DNA from: Nostoc spongiaeforme FACHB-130
GTDB taxonomy: Bacteria > Cyanobacteriota > Cyanobacteriia > Cyanobacteriales > Nostocaceae
Reading direction: 5' to 3'
NCBI RefSeq assembly: GCF_014698475.1
Contig: NZ_JACJTB010000006.1
Coordinates: 122,908-186,907, forward strand
Length of the DNA: 64,000 nt
Part shown: in pieces, positions 18,643 to 26,957 of the stretch
Position numbering within the stretch: position 1 is the stretch's first letter
Layout of the letters: every line of letters starts with the position of its first letter
The notes under the pieces: model-generated
Database searches by the model: none
The model's input: only the letters and a program-made list of their open reading frames with translations
What the model was told of the DNA's origin: nothing
Translations under genes and position numbers: made by a program

Positions 18643-19389
18643 ATGGGGAAAATGACCCTAAACCCAACACCAAATATTAGAAAATTACTAACAGCCTTTG
18701 TCTTAACTATAAGTACAGGGCTGTTGATTATTTTTGCTCACTTTTCATCTAGCGCCACTTCTTTACCTCCGCCTAAACCCCATCCCCTACCACCTACGCT
18801 AGTTCAGTGGAATGATCAGACAAACAGTGGCGATTACTTTGCTCAAATTGCAAAAACAGAAATAGGTTATTTAGTTTGGTCACAATTTCCAGTTCAAGTT
18901 TATATAGAACGACCAATAAATATTAGCAATCAACAGGCGGAAGACTGGGTTAAAAATATTTTGCAGGCTGTACAGGAATGGAGTGTTTACTTACCTTTAA
19001 AAGTAGTAGAAAATCCAGAAATTGCTGATATTAAAATTGAGCGAAAAGTACCACCATTACAATTATCACTAGATAGAAAACTCCCGCGTGCGCGTTCTGC
19101 TTTAACTACATACCAGTTGTATCCCAAAAACACAATTTTATTACACCGTTTTACTATTCTCTTGAGTCCTAGTCAGACAGGTAATTATGTCGTTGCAGCC
19201 GCACGGCATGAACTCGGACACGCCTTGGGAATTTGGGGTCATAGTCCATCGCCAACTGATGCTTTATATTTTGCCCAAGTCCGCAACCCACCGACTATTT
19301 CAGCTAGAGATGTGAATACTTTGAAGCGAGTTTATCAACAGCCAACAAGTTTGGGTTGGGCTTTAAAGGATGAATTTATCAACAGGTAG
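18643..19389 (+). CDS. Membrane-anchored matrixin-like zinc metalloprotease
   Basis: The 248-residue product has an N-terminal signal-anchor (LTAFVLTISTGLLIIFAHFS, about 16-35) followed by a Pro-rich linker and an extracytoplasmic domain. The zinc site is HELGHALGIWGHS at about residues 189-201, matching HExxHxxGxxH of matrixins/metzincins, with the Glu as catalytic base. Downstream ARDVNTLKRVYQQP resembles the end of matrixin domains. The frame extends back into secG (GTG 18610); ATG 18643 after AAGGATAGGG is preferred, with ATG 18652 an alternative. Substrate unknown. Confidence 0.85.
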   Translation: MGKMTLNPTPNIRKLLTAFVLTISTGLLIIFAHFSSSATSLPPPKPHPLPPTLVQWNDQTNSGDYFAQIAKTEIGYLVWSQFPVQVYIERPINISNQQAEDWVKNILQAVQEWSVYLPLKVVENPEIADIKIERKVPPLQLSLDRKLPRARSALTTYQLYPKNTILLHRFTILLSPSQTGNYVVAAARHELGHALGIWGHSPSPTDALYFAQVRNPPTISARDVNTLKRVYQQPTSLGWALKDEFINR

Positions 19390-19413
19390 ATTATTCAAGT
19401 CAATAGTCAAATA

Positions 19414-19845
19414 ATGAAAAAGCCGTACCAAATTGTACTCGATACAAATATATTACTTACTGGTTTACGGTCTAACCAAGGGGCATCTTATAAGCTGCTC
19501 ACAATGCTGAACGATAGCCGTTGGCAGTTAAATGTTTCTGCTACTTTAGTATTTGAGTACGAAGAAATTCTCAAACGAGAAAAAGAGCAGCTTAGATTGA
19601 GCAATGAAGATATTGACACAATTATTGAAGCTATTTGTAGTATTGCCAATAAATGTAGTATTTTCTATTTATGGCGACCAATAGCACAAGATCCTGATGA
19701 TGATTTTATCATTGATTTAGCTGTTGAATGCCAAGCCGACTTTATCATTACTTACAATCACAAAGACCTACAAAATGCAAAAAAATTTGGTATCAGGATA
19801 GTTTCACCCAAAGAATTCTTACAAATAGTAGGAGAAATCCAATGA
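19414..19845 (+). CDS. PIN-domain toxin-like ribonuclease (COG1569 type)
   Basis: The 143-residue protein has the PIN-fold acidic residues: D10 in IVLDTNILLTGLR, E near residue 49 in FEYEEIL, and D93-D96 in DPDDDFIIDLAVE, followed by ADFIITYNHKDL. PIN toxins of type II toxin-antitoxin systems cut RNA. The next gene overlaps by four bases (ATGA) and looks like an antitoxin, so they form an operon with toxin first. Target unknown. Confidence 0.85.
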   Translation: MKKPYQIVLDTNILLTGLRSNQGASYKLLTMLNDSRWQLNVSATLVFEYEEILKREKEQLRLSNEDIDTIIEAICSIANKCSIFYLWRPIAQDPDDDFIIDLAVECQADFIITYNHKDLQNAKKFGIRIVSPKEFLQIVGEIQ

Positions 19846-20078
19846 CTAACTTAAATGTACAGCTACCTGAATCTTTGTATAAACAAATTGAAACTTTAGC
19901 TGCCAAAGAAAATATTTCTATTGAACAACTTGTAGCTATTGCTTTATCAGCACAGGTTTCCGCCTGGATGACCAAAGAATATTTAGAAGAAAAAGCCAAC
20001 CGTGGTAGTTGGGAGAAATTTCAGCAAGTTTTGAGTAAAGTTCCTGACGTAGAACCAGAAGAATACGATAAATTTTAG
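19842..20078 (+). CDS. Antitoxin of the PIN toxin pair
   Basis: A 78-residue protein starting MTNLNVQLPESLYKQIETLA: a short beta strand then a helix, as in ribbon-helix-helix DNA-binding antitoxins. It continues with AAKENISIEQLVAIALSAQV and an acidic C-terminus (VPDVEPEEYDKF) of the kind that can occlude toxins. The ATG overlaps the toxin stop by four bases, which fixes the start; an open frame extending further upstream (to 19728) is overlap with the toxin gene. GTAGGAG upstream is a good Shine-Dalgarno. Confidence 0.82.
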   Translation: MTNLNVQLPESLYKQIETLAAKENISIEQLVAIALSAQVSAWMTKEYLEEKANRGSWEKFQQVLSKVPDVEPEEYDKF

Positions 20079-20188
20079 AATTAGTAAAATAGCTGTAATG
20101 ATTTGCTACAGTTGGTTTTAAATTTTGTATATTCACTTTATAAAAGCTTATAAATGAAAGAACTCTGAAGAGAAATTTGCTACTTTAA

Positions 20189-20815
20189 TCAATCAATAAC
20201 GCACTGAAAAATCTGCTCAACAGTTAGATTTAAATTTAAGAATGTTGGAGATTCTATACGTTCATTTCCTCTAAACTGTTTACCACGATATTCCCCTTCA
20301 TCACTTAAAGAGTAAATTGTGATTGTTGGCTGTTTGGGGTCGCCTATTAACTCTTTACTACCCAAGGCTGCATAATCTACAATCCAATATTCTGGAATGC
20401 CCATTTCTTCATAGTCAGCAAACTTTTTATGATAATCATCTCGCCAATTAGTACTGACAACTTCGATTACTAATGGGATGGAATCTGATTCACTGAGGAT
20501 TGATTGTTTCTCCCACAGTGGTTCATTTTTCAAATTAGAAAAATTCATTAATAAAACATCTGGATAGTAACCTGATATTTTATTTTTTGGCTTCACTGTA
20601 GCGGTTTTAGGTATACCGTAATTAAGTTTCAGACGAAGATACTCATACCCCAAAATCATTGTTAAAAATGCCACTATTTGCTCATGTTTTCCTGGTGGTG
20701 GCGGCATTTGAACAATCTCTCCATCGTGTAATTCATAACGAATATTTTCTGGTTGTGTAGCCAAAAAATCTAAAAATTCATCAAATGTAAATAATTTTTG
20801 GAGAGATTGTGTCAT
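20189..20815 (-). CDS. Uma2 family (DUF820) putative endonuclease
   Basis: The 208-residue protein matches the Uma2 pattern: FTFDEFLDFLATQPENIRYELHDGEIVQMPPP at the N-terminus, SGYYPDVLLM with the metal-binding Asp, then PLVIEVVSTNWRDDYHKKFADYEEMGIPEYWIVDY. The family has a PD-(D/E)XK nuclease fold and is hugely expanded in cyanobacteria; functions are mostly unknown. The xK position is V-S here, as in many members, so catalysis is uncertain. The gene is convergent with the toxin-antitoxin pair and 31 bases downstream of the glycosyltransferase. Confidence 0.88.
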   Translation of the reverse strand: MTQSLQKLFTFDEFLDFLATQPENIRYELHDGEIVQMPPPPGKHEQIVAFLTMILGYEYLRLKLNYGIPKTATVKPKNKISGYYPDVLLMNFSNLKNEPLWEKQSILSESDSIPLVIEVVSTNWRDDYHKKFADYEEMGIPEYWIVDYAALGSKELIGDPKQPTITIYSLSDEGEYRGKQFRGNERIESPTFLNLNLTVEQIFQCVID

Positions 20816-20846
20816 TATTTCTACGTCAGTTTAAATATGGAATGTC

Positions 20847-21995
20847 TTAAGCTCCCCAACTCAGACGTACAGGGCGCTCTACTAAAACTTCTTTATACAA
20901 TTCTTCTAGCTGCGTAATATTTTTATCTAATGTATATCGCTCTAAAACGCGATTTCTGGCTTTTTGTCCTAGCAGAGTTGTTAATTCTGGATGGTCTTGG
21001 CAGAGTGGTAGAAGGGTTTTTAATTGCGATCGCACTGTTTTAGTACTTAAAACTATACCAGCCCCTTTCTCTAAAACTTCTCCATCCGCGCCGACATCTG
21101 TAGCTATACAAGCCCCTCCACAGGCCATTGCTTCCAATAAAGACAAAGACAATCCTTCTACTAAAGATGGCAAAATAAACACATCTGCACCCCGTAAAAT
21201 TTCGATGCGTCTTTCTTCTTCCGCCACAAAACCTAACCAAATCACGCCGTATTCTGCGCCATAAAATTGCTCTAAAGAAGCTCTTAAAGGGCCATCCCCT
21301 ACAATTAATAACTTACTTCCATTGCCCATCCCCGACTGCTTCCAAGCTCGAAGAAGCGATTCAACATTTTTTTCTGGGGCTATTCTTCCTTGGTAAACAA
21401 ATAAGCGTTCTGCTTGAAATTCTGCTTTAACTGTCGAATATCCTGGTGAATATTTAACTGTATCTACACCGTTGGGAATCACTGCAATATTTTTGTCCCG
21501 TACACCCATACGTGCCAGTAATTCGCGCTGAATTTGCGAAAATACAATCACGCGATGATAGTTATCTAAAAACGGTGCGTACAACTGATAAGCGATGAGT
21601 TGCGTTCCTGATATCAGTTTTGCCCCTTTACCAGCAAACGGCGTATGAAAAGTAGCAACTAAAGGCAAATTTAGTTGTTCGCAAATTTCTGGTAAAACAA
21701 AGTCCAGTGGCGACAAAGTTAAAGAAGCATGGACAATATCTGGCTTGATTTCTCTTAATGATTCTGTTAAAACTTTTGTCGCTTTCAGTGCCGGAATTGT
21801 ATAAACTTGAGATTTATAAATAAATGGTAACGATACTTCTTGGAATTTCGGCCAGTTATCCGGTTCAGGTTCTTCTTGGGCAAAGTGCAGAAAACTAACT
21901 TCATGTCCCCTATCTAATAAAGCATTAGTTATTTCTCGGCTATAGGTGACATTGCCACAAAACGGCGATTTTTTTCCAATCCAGGCTATACGCAT
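20847..21995 (-). CDS. Glycosyltransferase family 4 protein
   Basis: The 382-residue protein has a GT-B fold layout: N-terminal acceptor domain (MRIAWIGKKSPFCGNVTYSR, then KPDIVHASLTLSPLDFVLP and LPLVATFHTPFAG) and C-terminal nucleotide-sugar domain with IPNGVDTVKYSPG, VYQGRIAPEKNVESLLRAW and the E-x7-E motif in LPSLVEGLSLSLLEAMACG. It probably uses a nucleotide sugar to build a glycan or glycolipid; donor and acceptor cannot be told. There are no membrane spans. It is on the minus strand, with a 316-base noncoding region upstream. Confidence 0.9.
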   Translation of the reverse strand: MRIAWIGKKSPFCGNVTYSREITNALLDRGHEVSFLHFAQEEPEPDNWPKFQEVSLPFIYKSQVYTIPALKATKVLTESLREIKPDIVHASLTLSPLDFVLPEICEQLNLPLVATFHTPFAGKGAKLISGTQLIAYQLYAPFLDNYHRVIVFSQIQRELLARMGVRDKNIAVIPNGVDTVKYSPGYSTVKAEFQAERLFVYQGRIAPEKNVESLLRAWKQSGMGNGSKLLIVGDGPLRASLEQFYGAEYGVIWLGFVAEEERRIEILRGADVFILPSLVEGLSLSLLEAMACGGACIATDVGADGEVLEKGAGIVLSTKTVRSQLKTLLPLCQDHPELTTLLGQKARNRVLERYTLDKNITQLEELYKEVLVERPVRLSWGA

Positions 21996-22311
21996 TCTTT
22001 AAAATTAGTTATAAGAAAGCTGGTTTTATTGATGATTTTTGCGCCTTAGCTGTATTTGACTAGAACCTGATCTTACTAAATAATTTTGATTGAAAAAACA
22101 CCGATATCAACTATTGCTCACTTTGCTGATTAGCTGATGAAAGCAATCGATGTTCGGATTGATTAATTTTAATGAATAAGCTGTGAATTTTTCACTTGGA
22201 ATACAACTTTATTCTGCGTAATCTCAGGTTTATTCCCAGCGAAGAGGCACGAAATTATTGATGAGTTCAGTTTATCATGAAATCAAAGTCAATAATAAAT
22301 TATTGCTTTTG
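21996..22311 (-). other. 316-base gap between the MFS and glycosyltransferase genes
   Basis: AT-rich sequence with no supported ORF, RNA gene or strong hairpin. It would contain the promoter of the minus-strand glycosyltransferase and the 3' end of the MFS transcript. I see nothing else in it. Confidence 0.5.
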
Positions 22312-23901
22312 TCAAGCAGACTGATGGGAGTTATACCAAGTCAAAATCCCACCAAAAAATACGATCGCAGCTAGTCCCAGAAAAACAGCTTTCAATCCCA
22401 CAAAGGTTTCGGCCACACCTGCTAGTGCTAAAGGTAAAGTCAAGGCAATATTAATCACATTATTTTGCAAACCAAATACTTTACCCCGCATTTCTGGGGG
22501 AGTTTCTGTTTGAATTGCAGTTTGCATTGGAATCCCAACTAACGCGCCAAAAATTCCCAAGATAGCAACAAACAATAACACCAACCACAATTGTGTTGTA
22601 AATAAAGCCAAACCAATTAAAGATACTGCCATTCCTAAACAACCATACAAGCCAAGTTGAGAATAGGAGAAGCGTTGTCCAAACTGTCCTAAAATTGTTG
22701 CGCCAACGGCAATCCCTACACCACCTGCCGCTAGTAAAAAACCAAATTGCGAAGCTTTTAAATTCGGAATCACTTCTGCCATCCGCACTGCCAACACTGT
22801 TAAAGCGGCAAAGACAGAAAACAAAATAATCAGCCTCACTAAAGCATTCCGCACTTGATGATTAGCTTTGAGGTAAGCAAAACCATCACGTAAGTCTGAG
22901 AAAACATGAGGAAATTCGGTATCGGGAGCGTGGGGTTTTTCTTTAGTGGTTAATAACATTAAAATTACACCAGCGATCGCATAACTGCCACCTACTAAAA
23001 TTTCTTTACCCAAACCATTGCTACCGCCAAACTGCGCCCATATACTATCTGCGATCGCTAAAATCGGTTCACCGATGGCAAAGCCAATAATGACTGAAGC
23101 CATCATAGTTGTTGTATACAGGGAGTTGGCCGAAAGTAAGTGCTGTTCTTCGACTACCAACGGAATTGCTGCTTGTTCGGCTGGTGCAAAAAACTGTGTC
23201 AGTGTGGAAACCAAAAAAGTCACACCTAAAATTATGGCAAAACCTACTGGTAAAACTCCGATGGGTTGCCAATCATGAGTTAACCACAACAACAAAGGAA
23301 TCACCAAAACCAAAATACCCCGCCAAATATTTGTTGCTACCAAAACTGCTTTTTTTGACCAACGATCTACAAATACTCCAGCCACCGAACCAAATAATAC
23401 GGCTGGAATCGTAAATGCCATCATCAATGCTGATACCCAACCACTAATGCTTTGACTACTGGCTTGAAAGTGAGTATTGATTAAAGCAATCATTAATACT
23501 AAGTACACTTTATCAGCCAGTTGGCAAAACACTTGCCCACCCCAAAGTGCTAAGAAATTCGGGTTTTTTAATACAGGTAAAAATCCCTGCTGTTGTACTT
23601 TGTCTGAATTTGCTTCACCGCCAGAACCATTCCCAACTGTTTTTTCGGTTACAGCTGCGACTGGTAGACTTTGTTCCTTACGACTGGGGGCAATATTGAC
23701 AACTGTATCCGATGTCCATTCTTTATCATTGGGTGAAACATCGGGTTTAGAAATTTCTTGGTTGTGAATTTGACCATTTGTAGATATGGGAACAGACTTC
23801 AAATGATTATTCACATTAGAAGTATTTGCCCGACTTGGTTTTTTGGTGTGGCTTGGTGATAAAGGAAGGATTTTTCGATCCAAATCAGATGGTTGCATCA
23901 T
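22312..23901 (-). CDS. MFS transporter (EntS/MFS_3-like)
   Basis: The 529-residue protein has a long polar N-terminal extension of about 105 residues, then about 12 membrane spans. [20 protein letters not shown] opens the MFS core and [16 protein letters not shown] carries the motif-A-like cytoplasmic loop. [20 protein letters not shown] near residue 475 is typical of the EntS/TetV-type MFS_3 family, usually drug or siderophore exporters. Substrate is not predictable. The ATG overlaps the recO stop by four bases (ATGA), so the two are probably cotranscribed. Confidence 0.9.
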   Translation of the reverse strand: MMQPSDLDRKILPLSPSHTKKPSRANTSNVNNHLKSVPISTNGQIHNQEISKPDVSPNDKEWTSDTVVNIAPSRKEQSLPVAAVTEKTVGNGSGGEANSDKVQQQGFLPVLKNPNFLALWGGQVFCQLADKVYLVLMIALINTHFQASSQSISGWVSALMMAFTIPAVLFGSVAGVFVDRWSKKAVLVATNIWRGILVLVIPLLLWLTHDWQPIGVLPVGFAIILGVTFLVSTLTQFFAPAEQAAIPLVVEEQHLLSANSLYTTTMMASVIIGFAIGEPILAIADSIWAQFGGSNGLGKEILVGGSYAIAGVILMLLTTKEKPHAPDTEFPHVFSDLRDGFAYLKANHQVRNALVRLIILFSVFAALTVLAVRMAEVIPNLKASQFGFLLAAGGVGIAVGATILGQFGQRFSYSQLGLYGCLGMAVSLIGLALFTTQLWLVLLFVAILGIFGALVGIPMQTAIQTETPPEMRGKVFGLQNNVINIALTLPLALAGVAETFVGLKAVFLGLAAIVFFGGILTWYNSHQSA

Positions 23902-24800
23902 GGTTGGTTGGCAGCAAAATAAGAATCTAACAGGGTAGCAGAGCGAATAGAATGGCCTAAATGATACTGAGCATACTGACGTAAAATCTGCTCAATCGAT
24001 AACCAGCCATTATCTCTAATTCCATCAATTTGCATTATCTCTGGTTGTGACAGTTGTTGGAGCAGAGCAAATTCTCTGGCACTTAAACGACAAGAAATAA
24101 CGGGAATTTCTTGTTGATGGACAACAGTCTCATAACTAGGGATAGGAGAATTTGCTGATGGGGAAAATTCGGAATGATTTCTATTTTCCCATTTTTCTTT
24201 CTCGCGTTTTCTGCGTAAACTTTCCCATACCTCTAAACAAATTACCCCACCAGTCGGAACACTAAATCCGACTTGCCAGTTGGGGTTGATAAAGTCTGGC
24301 GTGAGAGGCTTTTGAGTTAAACAACAGGCTTGGATTTGCGGTGTAAGTCCTGCCAAAACTAAAAGTTGAAACACTCCCAAAGCGAGATATGCGTACACAG
24401 ATGATATTTCAGCTTTTGGGAGGATTTCTAATTGATGAAGATGTGCATTCAGTAACTCATAAAGTTCTTCTTGGGGTTGTTCGCTCAAAGCCTGAGACAA
24501 GGCTATTTCTGCTAAATACTGACCTGCGGCTAATTTGCTTAAATCTTGAGCTAAACCGGGATAGGTTTTTAAGGTTTGTGCTTGAGTAATTTTATCGAGC
24601 GATCGCCCTTTAGCAATCAGTAATTCATTCACAACAAACATCCCACTCCGACCACCAAGGCTAGAGTTGTGCTTCCGCGCCCCTGGCGCAACTGCACGAA
24701 TCAGACCAAACTCTCGTGTCAAAATTGTCACTATCTTGTCTGACTCGCCCAGCACCTGAGTTTTAAGATTAATACCAGTTGCCTTATAAGTTTTACTCAT
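23898..24800 (-). CDS. recO: DNA repair protein RecO
   Basis: RecO works with RecF/RecR to load RecA on single-stranded DNA. The 300-residue product has the N-terminal OB-fold ([40 protein letters not shown]), then the helical domain with [19 protein letters not shown] and [16 protein letters not shown] low-complexity charged insertion ([20 protein letters not shown]) near residues 197-216 makes it longer than E. coli RecO. The downstream MFS start overlaps its stop. Confidence 0.94.
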   Translation of the reverse strand: MSKTYKATGINLKTQVLGESDKIVTILTREFGLIRAVAPGARKHNSSLGGRSGMFVVNELLIAKGRSLDKITQAQTLKTYPGLAQDLSKLAAGQYLAEIALSQALSEQPQEELYELLNAHLHQLEILPKAEISSVYAYLALGVFQLLVLAGLTPQIQACCLTQKPLTPDFINPNWQVGFSVPTGGVICLEVWESLRRKREKEKWENRNHSEFSPSANSPIPSYETVVHQQEIPVISCRLSAREFALLQQLSQPEIMQIDGIRDNGWLSIEQILRQYAQYHLGHSIRSATLLDSYFAANQP

Positions 24801-24909
24801 GAATCGTTAGTCATCAGTCACTAGTCATTAACAGCCAGTGTATGGGGTGGTTTCGCCGACTTTCTCACTGGCGTTCATTAGCTGTGGAGGAAAGACAACG
24901 GACAAATGA
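24801..24909 (-). repeat. STRR-flanked palindromic element between deoC and recO
   Basis: A 39-base element (24834-24872) with perfect terminal inverted repeats GCCAGTG/CACTGGC is embedded next to GTCATCA/GTCACTA/GTCATTA heptamers. It shares ends and the TTCGCCGAC core with the longer element at 2921-3006, so both belong to one dispersed family. The gap also holds ACAACGGACAAATGAC repeat units at 24896-24911. No gene is present. Confidence 0.75.
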
Positions 24910-25590
24910 CTATTCCCCTTTCTCCAGATTATCGCGCTGGCGGAGCAAATCAATACCACGAGATGTCCCCAATCTTGTAGCACCCGCTATGATTAAGTCT
25001 AAAGCTTGTTCGTGAGTCCGAATACCACCAGAAGCTTTAATTCCTATGCTGTCTCTGACTATTTCTTTCAAAAAACGCACGTCTGCTAATGTAGCACCGC
25101 CATTCCAACCTGTACTGGTTTTCAGAAATGCTGCACCCGCATCCATACATATTTCTGCTGCCAGTCTTTTTTCGGCATCTGTCAGCAGACTAGTTTCTAA
25201 AATTACCTTGACTGTTTGCCCTGTTTCTTCACAAATCTCAGCAATTTCTCGGTGAACTTCCTCGGTTTTTCCGATCTTCAACCAGCTTAAGTTAAGTACT
25301 AAATCTAACTCAGTAGCACCATTTTCTACCGCTTCTTGCGCTTCATACAGCTTAACGGCTGAAGTTGTGGCTCCCGACGGAAAACCAATCACAGTACAAA
25401 CTTTTGGCTTTTTATTTTGTAGGAGTTCTGCTGCTTGCTTAACGTGGGTAGGGTAAATGCAAACCGCCGCAAAGTTAAATCTATATGCTTGTTCACACCA
25501 TTGCTCAACCTGCTCTGGAGTAGCCGTTGGCGTTAACAGGGCGTGATCGATAAATGGCGCAATATCAATATCTGGATAGTCTGCTGCCAT
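24910..25590 (-). CDS. deoC: Deoxyribose-phosphate aldolase
   Basis: Splits 2-deoxyribose-5-phosphate into glyceraldehyde-3-phosphate and acetaldehyde. The Schiff-base lysine is in [20 protein letters not shown]; the second lysine/glycine segment is [19 protein letters not shown], and [20 protein letters not shown] is also diagnostic. The 226-residue length is normal. It stands apart from other nucleoside catabolic genes. Its 5' region (25591-25797) is an AT-rich gap without a recognisable feature. Confidence 0.95.
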   Translation of the reverse strand: MAADYPDIDIAPFIDHALLTPTATPEQVEQWCEQAYRFNFAAVCIYPTHVKQAAELLQNKKPKVCTVIGFPSGATTSAVKLYEAQEAVENGATELDLVLNLSWLKIGKTEEVHREIAEICEETGQTVKVILETSLLTDAEKRLAAEICMDAGAAFLKTSTGWNGGATLADVRFLKEIVRDSIGIKASGGIRTHEQALDLIIAGATRLGTSRGIDLLRQRDNLEKGE

Positions 25591-25797
25591 TGAACTTTTG
25601 CCTATGTAATGATTATTAAGCTTTATAAAAAATTAAGACATTTATTATATATTAAACCACATAAACTTTGAATTTAACTCCAAAACTAGCTAATTATTCA
25701 GGTTATATTTGGAGGCATTTTGAGTTTATTTAACTATTGTAACTAAATTTATGGATTTTTAGACAATTTGTGCTTGCGACAATGCCACAGTTTTGTC

Positions 25798-26922
25798 TTA
25801 GTTAATTCCTAAAAAATCAAGAATAGTCCTAGCTAACGCCTGAGATAGCAAGTAAGGTACGCCATTACCAATGGATTTAAACATATTAGTCAAAGACATC
25901 AGTTCAGGAAGTACAAAATTTTCTGGTAAAGATTGTATGGCTAAAGCTTCAGCTACAGAAATTCGCCGCATTTTATAAGGATGTAAATGTACTTCATTAT
26001 TGCCATAGCAAGCTGTGGGAGAATAACGCCAACGGTGCAGACGTTTAAATGATTTTTTAGAATCATCTCCTTCATCAACAGTCGCAAATTTACTCATCCC
26101 GGCTCTGGGTTGAAAATAATGCTGAGTATTAGGATGATGCTGAACGTTATTTTTTCTAAACCAAAACTCCACAGTTAATTCGGGAATAATATTCTCAGGA
26201 CAAGGTAATAAAGAATCTACTTGAAATGATTGGCATTGCGGCCAATAACAAGCGGAAATCTTTGTTTGAGAATATGTTGTATATTTTTGCCAAAAGCCTA
26301 TATTTACCTGTTTTTCTGTTTGATTTTGATTAATAAAATGCTGATGAAAACCTATCAGAATAATTCTTTCTCTATCTTGAGGTACACCATATTCAAGAGC
26401 ATTAATCAAGCGTTCAGTTAAAATATAGCCAGCTTGCTGTAACCGGATTTTTAAAGATTCAAAAAATATACGGTGTTTTTTAGTTCGCCATAATCCTTTA
26501 ACATTTTCAAATAAAAAGAAATCAGGGAGATTCTGGCAAATTAATTCAATGTATGCGGCAGAAAGTTTACCATTATCTCCCAGGTGTCCTTTATTTTTAC
26601 CGCCAATCGAAAAATCAGGACAAGGCGGCCCACCAATAAAACCAATAATATTATTAGACTTGCGGCAATTTTTTACTAGTTCCAATAAACCTTGTGCTGG
26701 TAATCCTGAGACTAATTTACTTACGTCTCCTGCTTCGCTGTGATGATATCCATATTCAGGCAGTGGTAATTTGAGTAATTCTCTAGAATAAAGGTATGCT
26801 GCCATGAAAGGTGCGAATATTTCATTGACATAAACAATATTAAAACCGCTATGTTCAAAGCCTAAATCGAGAAAACCAGCACCAGAAAAGAATGAGAAAA
26901 TTGCAGGGCGATCGCTATTCAT
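25798..26922 (-). CDS. DNA (cytosine-5) methyltransferase, apparently without a partner nuclease
   Basis: Methylates cytosine C5 in a specific site. SAM-binding motif I is FSFFSGAGFLDLGFEHSG (about 9-26); motif IV with the catalytic cysteine is GGPPCPDFSIGG (C101); motif VI is FFLFENVKGLW; LINALEYGVPQDRERIILIG is motif VIII; and SIGNGVPYLLSQALA is motif X. The target-recognition region lies near residues 190-300. Frame opens at TTG 26928, but ATG 26922 is preferred (374 residues). No restriction endonuclease gene is adjacent, so it is probably a solitary methyltransferase; its site cannot be read from sequence. Confidence 0.92.
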   Translation of the reverse strand: MNSDRPAIFSFFSGAGFLDLGFEHSGFNIVYVNEIFAPFMAAYLYSRELLKLPLPEYGYHHSEAGDVSKLVSGLPAQGLLELVKNCRKSNNIIGFIGGPPCPDFSIGGKNKGHLGDNGKLSAAYIELICQNLPDFFLFENVKGLWRTKKHRIFFESLKIRLQQAGYILTERLINALEYGVPQDRERIILIGFHQHFINQNQTEKQVNIGFWQKYTTYSQTKISACYWPQCQSFQVDSLLPCPENIIPELTVEFWFRKNNVQHHPNTQHYFQPRAGMSKFATVDEGDDSKKSFKRLHRWRYSPTACYGNNEVHLHPYKMRRISVAEALAIQSLPENFVLPELMSLTNMFKSIGNGVPYLLSQALARTILDFLGIN

Positions 26923-26957
26923 TAGCAATGTTAATCAGGACATTTTTAATTTACCAT

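Noticed and set aside
22312..23901. Whether the MFS gene is a siderophore exporter
   Set aside because: EntS-like features suggest it, but no siderophore or iron-uptake genes are nearby, so only the general class is claimed.
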